Shown: positions 42,901 to 55,325, counted from the stretch's first letter. The stretch: DNA of 64,000 nucleotides from Nannobrachium achirus (GCA_963921795.1 OY997652.1:57314838-57378837), one strand, 5' to 3'. The notes: generated by a model from the sequence alone, not told the origin. Numbers and translations: made by a program.

Positions 42901-44769
42901 GCAGTACTGTACGGTATGTGTGAGTCGCTGGCTCGCATTTAGGCTTGCTGCTTAACGCTTGCTGCTTGCGCTAGCTCTGCCTATGTTTTATTTTATTTGG
43001 AGAAACTGTGGGGATCGTTATAAACTTCAAGTGACTTGTTACATACTGTTTCTCTCAAAATGGGTCTTATTGTGTGAATCTGTTTCTATGTGTTTCTCCT
43101 AAAAGGGATGTTTGCCACTCTATGTTCCTTAATAACACATCCTGGTATTCTAACATTGTGATTCCGACAGCCTTGACACTGCAACAAGTGTCTGATATTT
43201 CACTGGTAAACCATATTTCAGTAAACAATCTTTATCCTCATGGGGTGACGGCAAGAGCTGTCAACAACAAGATTCACCATCATGTCAACAACTCAGTTGT
43301 GTTCTGTCCACTGATTAAGGTCAACCCAGCCCATGAGGTGACCACTTGACATGATATTACATCATGTCTTACAGTAACTATATAAATTCATGTCAACTGT
43401 TCATTTAATTTTGTTTTGTTTTTCCAGGTTTATGACAGGTTTATTTATTTTGGTTGGACTGGACGGATTTGACCTCATGTTTTATTTACATTTGATTTTG
43501 TCCGTTTTTCTCTGTCCTCCTGTCTTGTTGAGAAAGGGGCACCATGTCCGGTGGAGCCGTTCATTTTGTTTTTTGCTTCCCTAGGGGCTGGTGTCCATTT
43601 AATTATATTTTATTTATTTTGTTATTATTATCTTTTATTTGTATTTAAACCTTCTGTCTGTGTTCTGATGTCAAAGGGGCCCTGTTCATACAGTGCCTAT
43701 GTTACAGAAGAGGCTCGGACACTTTACTCCCTCTCTGCCTCTGCGTGCGTGAGCGTGCGTGTGACTGTGTGCCATGGCCATGGCGGGTATGTGTGAGAAA
43801 GTGTTAGATATGTTTTGTCTTCCTTTCTACTGATTTCATCAACATTCTGATTGTGGAACTTCCTGTTCCCAGGTCCTCTTTGGGTGACTTACTGGTAGGC
43901 CTATTAAGAAACATTTGACACTGATTTAACTATTTTATGATTTTAAGTCATTTTTAATTTGTTTTGAAAGTTTTGAATAATTGAAGAACTGTGAACAGAT
44001 TATAAATCTGTGGTCTGAAAATGTATTTTTATTTTTATTATTTTAACCATTTAGCCCCAAACATCAACAACATCATTTTTGCCACACCTTGTGTCAAGAG
44101 GGGGGAGTATGCTTGATTGTTTGGATTAGGCTTTGATTTTCATTGTTTAACGTTTAATTTTGATTTTGAAACTTTTGATTTTAAAACTTTGTATGTTTTG
44201 AGTATGTTTGTGTTGTGTGCATTAATCCTTCTGCCCAACACAAACAGACTATCAGAACGGCTTACAGCCACTCAACACCTATAAGGGCTAACCATGACAA
44301 CACCACAGCGGAGGAAAAAATACAGAGGGCGGAGAGTGAAAAGGGGCACCACCAACAGACGATGGGTCACCAGTGCACGAGCCAATCAACCGCAGGACCA
44401 GAGCTATGCTCTGGTTGTCGGTGGGTAACGGAAATGCACTGTGAAGAAAAACATTTAGGTGGAGAAATTATGATTGTAAATTGTTGAAATACAAGTGATC
44501 TGCCGCCAAGCACTGTCATCCTCTAGGCCCGATGGACGCCAGGCGGTGCCAAGGAACCACCAGAGGCCAGAGGGCAGTGCGAACGCGCCATCATCACAGC
44601 GGGGGGCTATTGCAGCCTCCCGGGCCTGTGAGTATTCTGAAATCGCACTGTCGAAGAATTAAGCCGCTATAATTATGACTGAAGAATCCATTGTATCGAT
44701 ATTAGTGAACTGCCGCAAGCTTCTGTCCATAGGAGCTGTCTGAAACCCACCTAAAGAACCCTCTTCCAC

Positions 44770-44868
44770 TCTTCGACCCGTCTCCGCCCATCTCCGACCC
44801 GTCTCCGCCCTTCTACAACCCATCTCCGACCCGTCTCCGCCCATCTACAACCCATCTCCAACAAAACC
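44770..44868 (+). repeat. Short minisatellite, CCCATCTCCGACCCGTCTCCG type
   Basis: About five imperfect units alternate CGACCCGTCTCCGCC and TACAACCCATCTCC. Confidence 0.8.
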
Positions 44869-45754
44869 TCAACTCGATCCCTGGACTTTGCCCTCATCAT
44901 ATCGAGGACTTATGGACTTATGGACCCCTTTTTATTTTTATTCTGTCCTGACAGGTTGCAGGGGAAGACTGATCAACTAATCTTGACGTATCAATCTGTC
45001 ATTAATGTCATGTCAACTCTAACCCTAACGATAATTACAGTCCTTTAGGGAGGGGATTGGGCTCCCCGAACCTAGGGGACAACAGGCGGCGGCGGAATCG
45101 CGAGGTTCCGAGGGCACGATAAAGACTGTATATAGTGCTGGGGAGTTACTGAAGGCCCCCGTGTCTAGTGAAGGGTGAGTTAACATCCTGCCGTGGTACC
45201 GTCTAGTCGGCGTGATTGTCGCACATCGTGAGACCCTGTGAGGCAGTGTGGAGGCAACACGTGGTACGTGGATGACAGTCCACACCTAGCAGAGGGTGCG
45301 GTTTTTGGGACGACCTCTGTGAACAGGCAAGGCTGGTGAAAACGGTCAAAGTTTCAATTCCCATAGCCAAGTGGGGTTGGGATCAGACCGTCGGCTTCCT
45401 CCCTGGGTGACCAATCATCACTACGGGGTCAGGGGTCGCTATCGACTGGGTCACCGGCCGGTCGGGTCACATATGGCAGTAAGACCATGCAGTGCCTGTT
45501 GAGGACTGATGGCCGCTGTGCTCGATCCAATGTACAGTCAGGCCACAGTAAGCCAAAAGCGAATGCGTCAGTAGGCGAGCTGTGTCTCCTGTGATCGGTG
45601 GGCTTTGAAAAGAAGACACCGGGAAGCAGGAGAACTTGAACTCTCTGTCCAGGGTTGCCTGGGCGCAGACCTCGAGTGGAAAGGGGTCTCTGCCCGGGAC
45701 TGCGCCTTAAATGGAGGTCCGAAAGACTTAAGTGTTACTATTGAAGAAATGTTT

Positions 45755-45777
45755 TAACCCTAACCCTAACCCTAACC
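45755..45777 (+). repeat. Telomere-like (CCCTAA)n tract
   Basis: Nearly four copies of TAACCC, about 85 bases before the right LTR. A shorter CTAACCCTAAC lies near 45016. Confidence 0.85.
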
Positions 45778-45861
45778 ATTTTTCATCCCACTGTGTGCCT
45801 ATTTTGTTTTCTTTTGTTGATCTATTTGATAAAAAGATCAATATTAACCAGCCGGTGGAAT

Positions 45862-46424
45862 TGATAGGTATTTTGTTATGGTTCATATCATCTTTTTATC
45901 AATACATATTGATGACCACCTGAAGTTGAAGGCACAGTGACTGTGTCATATAAGGTCATGTACACTACAGTACCCACAAGGTCTCCGTCTGGTAGAAATC
46001 AGACCTTATCTACTGCCATGGAGCCTGTTCCGAAAACAATGAGAATTGTTTTGGTATTCTAAGGCTCGGCCTGGAACATTTGGTGTCATCCAGACACCAG
46101 CAAGGACACCTCTCCCCCCAGGAACCCTGTATATGGACTCTTAGTCTTGTGATGTGTGGACAAGAAACATATCCTATTAACTGTTGAAACGTCATCCACT
46201 GACTGATGAAATGACCATACTTATACTCATGTCAAAACATAATATGTCAGAGAGAGCACGAACCATTGATTATTCTGTACTGTACCTGTCTTGAATACTC
46301 TCTCTCCATAGTAAACATACCATTCTCACTCTGATCACTCTCCTGTCTTATTTCTGTGTGATGGATTATTGTATCTCATATGGGAATAAGAAGGTGTTGT
46401 TGTTTAATAATAATATATCGATCA
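45862..46424. repeat. Right LTR
   Basis: Offset 6,470 bases from the left LTR throughout, with no indel or substitution seen by eye. Confidence 0.93.
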
Positions 46425-47372
46425 GAGATAGTTTACGAGATTAATCAATTTTCCTTCACAGGAATCCATTGCAGTAAAAAGAGGTTTTCATTTCTGGATG
46501 ACTACATCTCCCGAAGGATTATGGGAATTTGAGTATTTGCATCAGTTTTGGATGCCGCAGATCGCACACTATGGTTTACACAGCTGCTTTGACTGTGTCA
46601 AAACACTTCATTCAGCATTTCAACTAGTACCAATGAAAAAAGCCACAATCTGAAGTCGTAAAAAGCTCAAGATTCTAATCATTGGTGAAATGTTTTGACA
46701 CGACCTTTCAACATTTCAGAGGCTTCACAATGACATGGTATGTCCTGGCACACCTTTGGGTGTAATTTCAGTTTCACTCATTGCTTGAGGGACGTGTTTC
46801 AACTACATTCTGTTGGCAGTGATAAAGCTGTGCTGGTTTTGCTGCATTCTCTAGCAGCAACCTACAAATACAATAGTTAATGACATGGGTTGAGGTATTG
46901 CAGTCGTGAGGAAGTGCTCATCTTAAGTACATTCTGACAACCTGGGTCAAGGAAGGTCATCTATGTCTAAATTACAGGTTTGCACAAAACAGGGCTACGA
47001 GACTTGTTCTGGGTTGTTCTATTAGAACTAACATTGAAAGATGCACTCCAGCCTCTCATGGCTCACTTTTGAGCAAAGGATTTCCTCAAGCTTGACCAAA
47101 TGTTTTTGTTATTACGTATATTAACTCAATGTTTTTTGTTTGACCAGATAGATTATTGTAATGATACACATGCTCACAATACAAGATATGTTGTTGTGGT
47201 CATATTGATGTACCTAGTGCAAAGACAAACTCAATGAAAAAAGCAGTACCTAATTTATAGAGCCATAGTTTATTGGAATAATTGGCCTTTAAGAGAAGGT
47301 ATTGCTGTAAGTGGTAAGCTTGGCTGTGGTTAAAAGCCAAATAAAATAAAAAGTGAGTCTTAAGGAGGGACT
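46425..47372 (+). repeat. Segmental duplication, copy 2 (right part)
   Basis: Continues the match to copy 1 from 23892 (AGTTTACGAGAT...) to about 24870, where similarity ends within the LINE-derived GAGGGACTTAA. Confidence 0.88.
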
Positions 47373-48285
47373 TAACACTTTGACTGCCACAATGTTAAGG
47401 GTTTTAAGGGTATAACCCTTGCCACCATAGACGGCCATTCATTTTTGACGGAATAAATTGAAAATGGCAGGATGTACGAAAATTGACAAAAATTTCAGAG
47501 AATATAGAGTCGGAACCTTAGCTTTCACCATAAAAATTTCGTCCTGCTGTGGTGTTCTGCTGTGGAGAAACCTGAGGGAGAGCGAAAGCTGTACAGATGA
47601 AAAAGGAGCATCAGAAATTTACTTTCTGAGATAATTGAGGTCAAAGGAAAAAAACTTTCAGAAGCCCTAGAAACAAATTGGTAAATGGTACAAGAACACA
47701 CAGTACCTCTAAATGAAGAACAGGGTACCGGCCATAATGCTGTAAAAAAAAAGTTAAAAAAAAGTTGTACCGTGGTCTAGTTATAAGGCAGGAAAGTGGA
47801 AGAAGCCAGGAGACTGACAGAGGCTCTTTTTTCATCTTCCCAGGATGAAGGAGAGACAGAGTAGAATCCACTGTGTTTTGACCTGGGATTTTTTATTCAA
47901 GCCTTCAGTTAGACATCAGACATCTCAAAAATAAAGATAAAAACTCTGATAAAGATAAAAAAAAAACTTTACATTGCTGTTTCACTTCAGTATAGTTGTA
48001 GATGTGTTCCATTGCAATCATCATTTTAGTCACTTCAAACTAAAACGGTCAAACTACCCTGAGCAATTCAAAGTCATAATACATAAAATTAAATAAAAAT
48101 TGATGTACATTCATATGGAAATGTTTGTATTGACAAAGTCAAGCCAACTGCGACAAACTTCACCATGTTAGAATCCAGACCAGGCAACTGCAAGTAAGAG
48201 TAATTATGGAAAAAAAAAACATAATTACCATAAGGTATATATAATTATTTGCTATACATTTTATATACACAGGTACATATATTTC
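47373..48285. other. Unassigned sequence with no gene
   Basis: Starts CACTTTGACTGCCACAATG and is AT-rich with several A-runs. It may contain an old DNA transposon end, but no terminal repeat or domain could be supported. Confidence 0.4.
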
Positions 48286-48418
48286 CAAAATAGCAGATCT
48301 ACAAGCTCATAGCCCGGCACCGCGCTATGAGCTTGTAGATCTTCCATTTACATATGATGCCTAATAGCCGATCTACAAGCTCATAGCCCAGCAAGGCACT
48401 ATGAGCTTAGTATTTTCA
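48286..48418. repeat. Dispersed hairpin family, copies 6 and 7
   Basis: Two hairpins lie side by side at 48286-48350 and 48362-48418, each with AGATCTACAAGCTCATAG or CGATCTACAAGCTCATAG and its complement. The second lacks its outer right stem, where the following LINE tail begins. Confidence 0.85.
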
Positions 48419-48530
48419 TGGCTCTCCTTTTAGTAGACCTTGTACCAGTGAACTGTACCGTCATGAAACTGTACCTTTTCCTATGCAAACTTCTAATAAA
48501 GTCTTCAATCAATCAATCAATCAATCAATC
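48410..48530 (+). mobile_element. LINE 3' end copy, (AATC)n tail
   Basis: Matches 15240-15355, including ACTGTACCGTCATGAAACTG and AATAAAGTCTTCAATCAATC. It is heavily 5'-truncated. Confidence 0.85.
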
Positions 48531-48812
48531 CCTTCTTTGTATTTACCTACTGTATGTTTTTATACTGTTTTTTATTTCCCCCTTTTTTCCTGACTATATC
48601 TACTGCATAGTACTGTGTTCTATCCGTCTGTCATTCAATGTTATATGAGATACTGCAATGGTTTACTATGGAAATAAGCCTAGTCTTTTCATGGATCTCA
48701 TGATCTCCTTTTAGTAGACCTTGTACCAGTGAACTGTACCGTCATGAAACTGTACCTTTTCCTATGCAAACTTCTAATAAAGTCTTCAATCAATCAATCA
48801 ATCAATCAATCT
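48531..48812 (+). mobile_element. LINE 3' end copy, longer
   Basis: Matches 15100-15355 from CCCTTCTTTGTAT to the (AATC)n tail. It abuts the previous copy's tail, so two insertions of one family landed in tandem, or one landed in the other's tail. Confidence 0.85.
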
Positions 48813-48842
48813 CTCTCTCCCCAACTTTCTCTCTTGTATCAT

Positions 48843-48843
<1 letters not shown>

Positions 48844-48880
<37 letters not shown>
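48844..48880 (+). repeat. (GA)n microsatellite
   Basis: About 18 GA units. Confidence 0.95.
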
Positions 48881-49127
48881 GAGAGAGAGGAAATCTGAGC
48901 AGGCTTAGCAAACAACGTTGGCACCAGGTTACTTTTAGAATAAAACACGATAAAACTATAAAAATACAATGAGGATTACCACTGGGATTCTTTTTCGATC
49001 TCCATCTCGCTGGATTGGTCAGACTGCGACGTTTGCGAGTGACTTATAGTGGTTGTTTTGCTGGGATGTGTTTGTTTTGCACTAAATGGAGCATCTGTCC
49101 TCCTTTCTCACCAAGCTAAGCTAAAGA

Positions 49128-49316
49128 GGCGTCAATTGGGTATGGCAAGCTATGGCAGCTGCCATACCTTGGCTACAGGGGGAATATAATAAAATGTACT
49201 GTAATCGTGCCTGTTGTCAAGGTATGGTAACATGACTGGTGTCTTGCACGCGAGCCTCGCGCGCGTGAAAGACACCAGTCATGTTGCCATAACTTAGCTT
49301 TTTCTGAACTGACGCC
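49128..49316 (+). mobile_element. Small inverted-repeat element, GGCGTCA ends, copy 2
   Basis: Reverse-oriented relative of 10889-11064. It has a GCACGCGAGCCTCGCGCGCG tip inserted in the ACATGACTGGTGTC hairpin. Confidence 0.75.
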
Positions 49317-49559
49317 GCTGAGCTAAACGCCCTGCTCAATCGGTGGTCCGCGCGCGGACCACCTGTTGTGATCCGAGATGAGCATAATCATCTCTCATCT
49401 CATGCTTGCTCTCGGAGCGACGTCGCGACCCCCCAAACACGGCAATACACCACTGTATCAATCAATCAATCTAGCAACAACCACTTACTTTATATAGCAG
49501 TTCTTTTCGCTGCGACGCCGCGGCTCGGTGGTCCCTGGTGGCCTGGTCGATGAACCATG

Positions 49560-52113
49560 ACGATCCAGTAAAACTTTTGGTAGCACTTTAAACTAAGGTG
49601 CTGTTAATAAACATTTATTAACATTTATAAAGATCATTTATTAATGTTAATAAATATATGTATAAGAAGCTTATTAATGTTTGTAAGCAATCTAACAAAC
49701 ATTTATTAATAGTTGAGAGGATGTTAATAAGACAATTAATAACCGTTAATAGGCGATTTATAAGACGCTTATTAACCTTATTACTTGTTTATAAACATTT
49801 GTAAGGCATTCAAAAAGTTAATAGGAGGTTTATAAGACATTTATTAACTGTTAATTGCTTATTTATAAGACACTTGGAAAAACGTTTTCATTTTTCTAAA
49901 ACGTTTTTAAGGAATATAATAAACATTCATAAATTGTTAATAACCATTAATAAAAGTTAATAAGATATTTACATAGCATTAATTAACAGTTTAATAGATG
50001 TTAATAAGATATTTACACAGCATTAACTAACCGTTATTAGTTTACTGAACCGTTGGTAAGGGAACTAATAAACATTAATACATTGATAATAATGTATTAA
50101 GGTAACTAAAAAAGGGTCTTATAAACAGTAACAAACCCTTATAAGACGCTTGAAAAACCACATTTATTCTTAATAAATGTTTATAAGGAATTTATAAATC
50201 ATTAATAATATGTATTAAATGTTAACACATGTTAATAAGATGTTCATAAAGCTTTACTTAACCGTTAATAAGTTACCCTAAGTTAACCTAACCGTTGGTA
50301 AAGGATCTAATGAAAATTAATAGAACTGTTTATAATATATTATTAAACTGATAATAGGGTATGAACAAGTCTTATGCACTTGGTTTAAAGAGGAACGGTC
50401 ATTTATTAACTAGAAAACAGACTTACAAACATCAACAACTTGTTAACAATGTATTTATTAACACTTAGTGGGAACAGTCATCTATGAACATTTATAAACC
50501 ACTTATAAGAACTAAACAGTGTCTATTAACATTAACAAATTGGTAATGTTGGCACTTATTAACACGTTATTAGACATTTAGCAGGTACTTGGTTTAAAGT
50601 GGGGACAGTCATCTATAAGCATTTATATAGGCTTTAAAAACACCTAAACAGAGTCTTATTAACATTAACCAATTGTTAACAATGCACTTATTGACGGGTT
50701 AATAGGCATTTTGCAGGTACTTGGTTTAAAGTGGGAACAGTCATCTATAAACATTTATAAACAACTAAACAGTGTCTTATTACCATTAACAGATTGTTAA
50801 CAATGCACCTATTGACGTGTTAATAGGCATTTTGCAGGCACTTGGTTTAAAGTGGGAACAGTCATCTCTAAACATTTATAAACCACTTATAAGAACTAAA
50901 CAGAGTCTATTAACGTTAACAAATTGTTAATGTAGGCACCTATCAACACGTTAATAGACATTTTGCAGGTACTTGGTTTAAAGTGGGAACAGTCATCTAT
51001 AAACATTTTTAAACAACAAAACAGTGTCTTATTAACATTAAAAGACTGTTAACAATGCACCTATCAACGTGTTAATAGGCATTTTGCAGGTAGTTGGTTT
51101 AAAGTGGGAACAGTAATCTATAAACATTAATAAACACATTATAAGAACTAAACAGTGTCTTAATAACATTAACAAATTGTTAAAAAGGCACGTATTGACG
51201 CGTCAATAAGCATTTCGCATGTACTTGGTTTAAAGTCTAATGTTAGTCATCTGTAAACATGTATAGCCCCTTTAACAACAACTAAACAGTGTCTTATTAA
51301 CATTAACACATTATTAACAAATCACTTATTAACACGTTAATATGCATTTTGCAGGTACTTGGTTTAAAGTGGGAACATTCATCTATAAACATTTATAAAC
51401 AACTAAACAGTGTCTTAATACCATTAACAGACTGTTAACAATGCACCTATTGACGTGTTAATATGCATTTTGCAGGTACTTGGTTTAAAGTGGGAACAGT
51501 CATCTATAAACATTTTTAAACAACAAAACAGTGTCTTATTAACATTAAAAGACTGTTAACAATGCACCTATTAACGTGTTAATAGGCATTTTGCAGGTAG
51601 TTGGTTTAAAGTGGGAACAGTAATCTATAAACATTAATAAACACATTATAAGAGCTAAACAGTGTCTTAATAACATTAACAAATTGTTAAAAAAGGCACT
51701 TATTGGCGCGTCAATAAGCATTTTGCATGTACTTGGTTTAAAGTCTAATGTTAGTCATCTGTAAACATGTATAACCCCTTTAACAACAACTAAACTGTCT
51801 TATTAACATTAACACATTAATAACAAATCACTTATTAACACGTTAATATGCATTTTGCAGGTACTTGGTTTAAAGTGGGAACAGTAATTTATAAACATGT
51901 ATAAACCCATTATAAGATCTAAACAGTGTCTTATTAACATTATCAAATTAACAATGCACTTAACGCGGTAATAGGCATTTAGTGGGAACAGCCATCTATA
52001 AATATTTATAAAGCCTTTAAAAACACCTAAACAGTCTTATTAACATCAACAAATCCCTAATAAAGTGTCTTATTAACACTGAAAGTGTATTATTAACATC
52101 AACAAATCGATGA
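49560..52113 (+). repeat. AT-rich satellite-like array, 121/131-bp units
   Basis: After a degenerate TTAATAA/TTTATAA-rich head (49560-50380), about a dozen units share TTGGTTTAAAGTGGGAACAG, ATCTATAAACATTTATAAAC and TGCATTTTGCAGGTA-like phrases. Spacings alternate around 121 and 131-135 bases. 51094-51600 repeats at about 51601-52000 with a 507-bp period, a four-unit higher-order repeat. No coding potential. Confidence 0.88.
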
Positions 52114-52117
52114 TTAA

Positions 52118-52527
52118 AGGGGCACTCCACCACTTTTCAACCTATGTTCATATAATTGGTCCTCACTCAAAAATAGTAAATACATTTTCTTTTTTTCTTT
52201 TTCTCAGAGGAGGGTTATGGGCAGGTCAGAAACCCATCGTCTTGTGACATCATCGATTGCCAATCCAGCTTATAGAAACTGCAGGCTTTCTATTCCTGAA
52301 AAATTGCAATTTTAAAGTGGAAGCCATTGTTCTCGCAATAATAAAAATCTAAATATTCTTTTCAAAAATATTGATTAAATCCTTTTTTGGGAAAATGATG
52401 ATGTCACAAGACGATGGATTCGGAACTTCCCACAGCTCTCCTATGAGACCCGGACTGAGTAGAAAAAAATGAACATTAGTGAGGACCTATTATATGAAGA
52501 CAGGTTGAAAAGTGGTGAACTACTCCT
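52118..52527. mobile_element. TTAA-flanked MITE
   Basis: A 410-bp element has inverted ends around AGGGGCACTCCACCACTTTT and AAAGTGGTGAACTACTCCT. TTAA occurs at both ends (52114-52117, 52528-52531). GTCTTGTGACATCATC and its complement form inner arms. Confidence 0.85.
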
Positions 52528-52999
52528 TTAAGTATTCATTAACACCTTAAATAGGCATTTTTCAGCTACCTGTTGCAAAGTGGGAACAACATTAACAACT
52601 TACTATTTATCTTTCTTTTCACTTTAGGTAAATAAAAGGAGGTCGTTCATTCTTAAAGGAAGGCTGTGCACAAACAGAAGTAGGCTAGTAATGTTTTGGG
52701 ACTATTCCTTTGCAGCTTATGTAATATCATTCCAGTTTATGTACAACTATCACTGTTGTACACCTCTTCCTCCTCCTGCCATCGCTTGAAGATGAAGAGC
52801 TTGAGGAATTTGAGGCGAAGGTGGTCGAGTAGCTGGACTCGGACGGTGACTTGAAAGAGGTTGGAGACTCATTTCTTGATGCTGTAAAAACAAAATGCAA
52901 AATGTTATATAAATAGGTTAGGCATTTTGGACATGTTTTGTTCATAAAGGGGTTACAGTGCACTTATTGTAAATAATAATAATAATAACAATAAATAAA

Positions 53000-53730
53000 T
53001 AAATAGGAGCAGCGCTCTTCCGAGCACAGGTCTCCAATGTGATAAGCAAATGTGAAAAGGGTGCCATGTCATCTGTGGCCTGTCATGATTTTGTTCCAAA
53101 GATGTGTTTTGCTCAAATTGAGCTGCTGGTGGCGCTATAACAGGCCAATGTGAAAAGGGTGGCATTTGTTCCTTGACCTACGGAAATCACAAGCTGCGTT
53201 TATGATTTGAGGCATTTTGTTCAAAACGGACCAATCCTGCAAACTTTGGAAGCCACTCAACTAGGATGGAATATGAATTATCGGACAACTCAGTCTTGAT
53301 CACTTGCCTATAGCGATACTCAGTTCCACACACATTCCTGTGATTTTTGGAACAAATCTGAAGGAGTCATTTAAAAAATGTGTTTTACTTAAGTCAGCCT
53401 CCAGGTGGCACTATAAAAAGCAGATGTGAAAAGGGCAAAGGTTTTTCCTTGGCCTCTTGGGAGTGCGCATACAAAGTTTTACACTGATCGGTGGAGTTAG
53501 AACAATAGACTGTAAAAAAAATATGGACGATGCGAAGCCATTGGTTTCTATGCTGTGAAGATGAAGTTTTTCGTTCAAAAGGGAGCACACTTGCAAAAGC
53601 CAGTCTTAGCCTATCAGGATGGAATTTGAAGAATCTGAAAGACCTGTTTCGTTTAATGACTATAGAGATAACATGTACCGATTTGCGTGATTTTTGGACA
53701 AAATCGTTAGAAGTGCTGTCCAAAAATCTT
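53000..53730. repeat. Dispersed repeats of the GGTGGCGCTAT / 130-bp type
   Basis: 53010-53220 mirrors 28800-29040. 53300-53470 and 53640-53720 contain diverged pieces of the 130-bp satellite monomer (GATTTGCGTGATTTTTGGAC). No gene. Confidence 0.6.
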
Positions 53731-54274
53731 GGATCACATGACCACATGGGGTGGCAGCCTGTATTACAATCCATTGTAAACAATGGAGCGATGGTCCCAA
53801 AATATGAGTTCTGTTCAACCAATTTATTTTGACCAAATCGACAAATGGGCAGATGACAATTTGGATTAAATAGATGGGTACATCCACAATATTCATGGCA
53901 GTTAGGTTGCAATGTTACTCTGTACAAGAGACTTGCTACTAGGGATGGAGCTCGTTAATTTTTATTGATAATGAGCACCTTATCGATCATGCTTATCGAG
54001 CCGGGCTTTTATCAAGCCCACTATTGAGCATTTTCTGTTATTTTGTGGAAAGACATGAGACACTATCAATTCTGAAGTTTTTTTTTTAAATATGTTATAT
54101 GTATATAGTATAGTTTTACAGTACTATTCATAAGTTATTAATACTAGCCTGTACTGTAAAATTATACTATAAATTGTATGGTATATAATATAAACTATAG
54201 GCTAACATTTCCATGTTTTTCTTTTTTTTTTTTTTACAGTAATGCCTTTTTACAATAGGCCTATCGATTTTTTT

Positions 54275-55325
54275 TAGGGGTGTCTTCTAAAAATCGACGA
54301 ATCGACGCGTCGTTTTAAGCCCCGGGAATCGACGCCAATTGTTTGAGTCGAAGCGAAAATATATATTTTTTTATATCACCAGTTAGCCTACTACTGCCAG
54401 TACTGCGGTGCACTGCTGGACTGGTGTGGTGTCATGTACTTCCAATGAGAAGTAGCAATTGGCGAACACGAACAGTTATTTATTGTCTCGCACCAGCCTC
54501 GGGTTGAAAGTGAGACGGAACGGCCAGAACGGTTCAGACCGCCACTTCGTTAAAACATTCAGAGCCGGGACAGTGTTCCGTTAAGAGGAGGGAAGCACGC
54601 TGTCAAAATCCCATACTAAATAACCTGCCACAGCACAAACGCGCGTCCACGAAGTAGTAAACAATCTTCTAAAGTCAAATTAACATACACAAGTGTAGGC
54701 TACAAGTTACATTTTCTAATTAAAGTGCTTCTGAATTGTTCCAATGTTGTAATCCATGATGAATGATTGTGTTTCGCTGTGTTTGCGTCCATGACATGTC
54801 CACACTGCTGGCTCTAACGTAGCCTCGGAAACCCAGACTTTTAGCTCTAACGGGAGCTGTGCCTCCCCCTTTTTATGATCCGTTTCTGAAATGAATCCGT
54901 TCTCGACACTGACTCATTACTCTGTCAGTGCTCTGTGTCCCGCGACTGCGGACTGGATCCCATCGTTCATTTAAAAGAGCCGTTCAAGAGAGCGGAATCG
55001 TTCGCGAATGTCTCATCTACTGCACGCTGCCGAGAGACGGGGCAGAGTTGAAACAGCGGAGATTTGTTTTAACGGTGTGTTATAACTCTATGGTTGTACA
55101 CTGCTATGCAGATAACATTTGTGCTCGCGCACCGATATCACCGAAAACACTGTGTATTCAATTCATCTCTTAATGTATTATTCTATTATGTTGACGTGGT
55201 TTAAAGCAACACTTTTTTTTCTCTTTTTTTTACACAAAGTAGACTATAAAACGATTCGTCGACGCGTCGGATTAACCCCCGCGACTCGAATCGACTTCAT
55301 AAATCCTGTGTCGAAGACAGCCCTA
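54275..55325. mobile_element. Nested hAT-like element, TSD ATTTTTTT
   Basis: The ends are TAGGGGTGTCTTC and GAAGACAGCCCTA. Sub-terminal ATCGACGAATCGACGCGTCG is mirrored on the right. 8-bp duplications ATTTTTTT lie at 54267-54274 and 55326-55333. It is 1,051 bp and non-coding. Confidence 0.85.

Larger units (their letters stand above)
39955..45861. other. LTR element interior, no recognisable coding domains
   Basis: A TATAAAAG-like box lies at 40061-40068. Two loosely similar stretches occur near 40785-40880 and 42205-42295 (TTGTTGCAC ... GGTCAC). A run of GTCTCCGCCCATCTCC-type units lies at 44775-44865. A CCCTAA tract lies near 45755. Short open frames (43074-43349, 44215-44487) have no domain I can name. 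No polymerase motifs were found. Confidence 0.7.
39392..46424. mobile_element. Non-autonomous LTR retrotransposon (7.03 kb)
   Basis: Two direct 563-bp LTRs (39392-39954 and 45862-46424) enclose 5.9 kb. They start TGATAGG and end GATCA. Perfect 5-bp TSDs GAGAT flank the element at 39387-39391 and 46425-46429. The duplicate locus at 23892-23903 shows the empty site. By eye I found no difference between the LTRs, so insertion is recent. No gag, protease, RT or integrase motif is visible in any frame of the interior, so it is a large non-coding derivative that depends on a helper element. Orientation is uncertain: TGG occurs two bases after the left LTR, but I cannot match it to a tRNA. Confidence 0.92.

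Noticed and set aside
43074..43349. Envelope-like or other retroviral gene fragment in the LTR element
   Set aside because: A 91-residue frame without any motif I can assign. Composition alone is not evidence.
43000..46000. Structural RNA gene in the GC-rich part near 45060-45740
   Set aside because: The region differs in composition from its surroundings, but I could not identify an rRNA, tRNA or snRNA signature.
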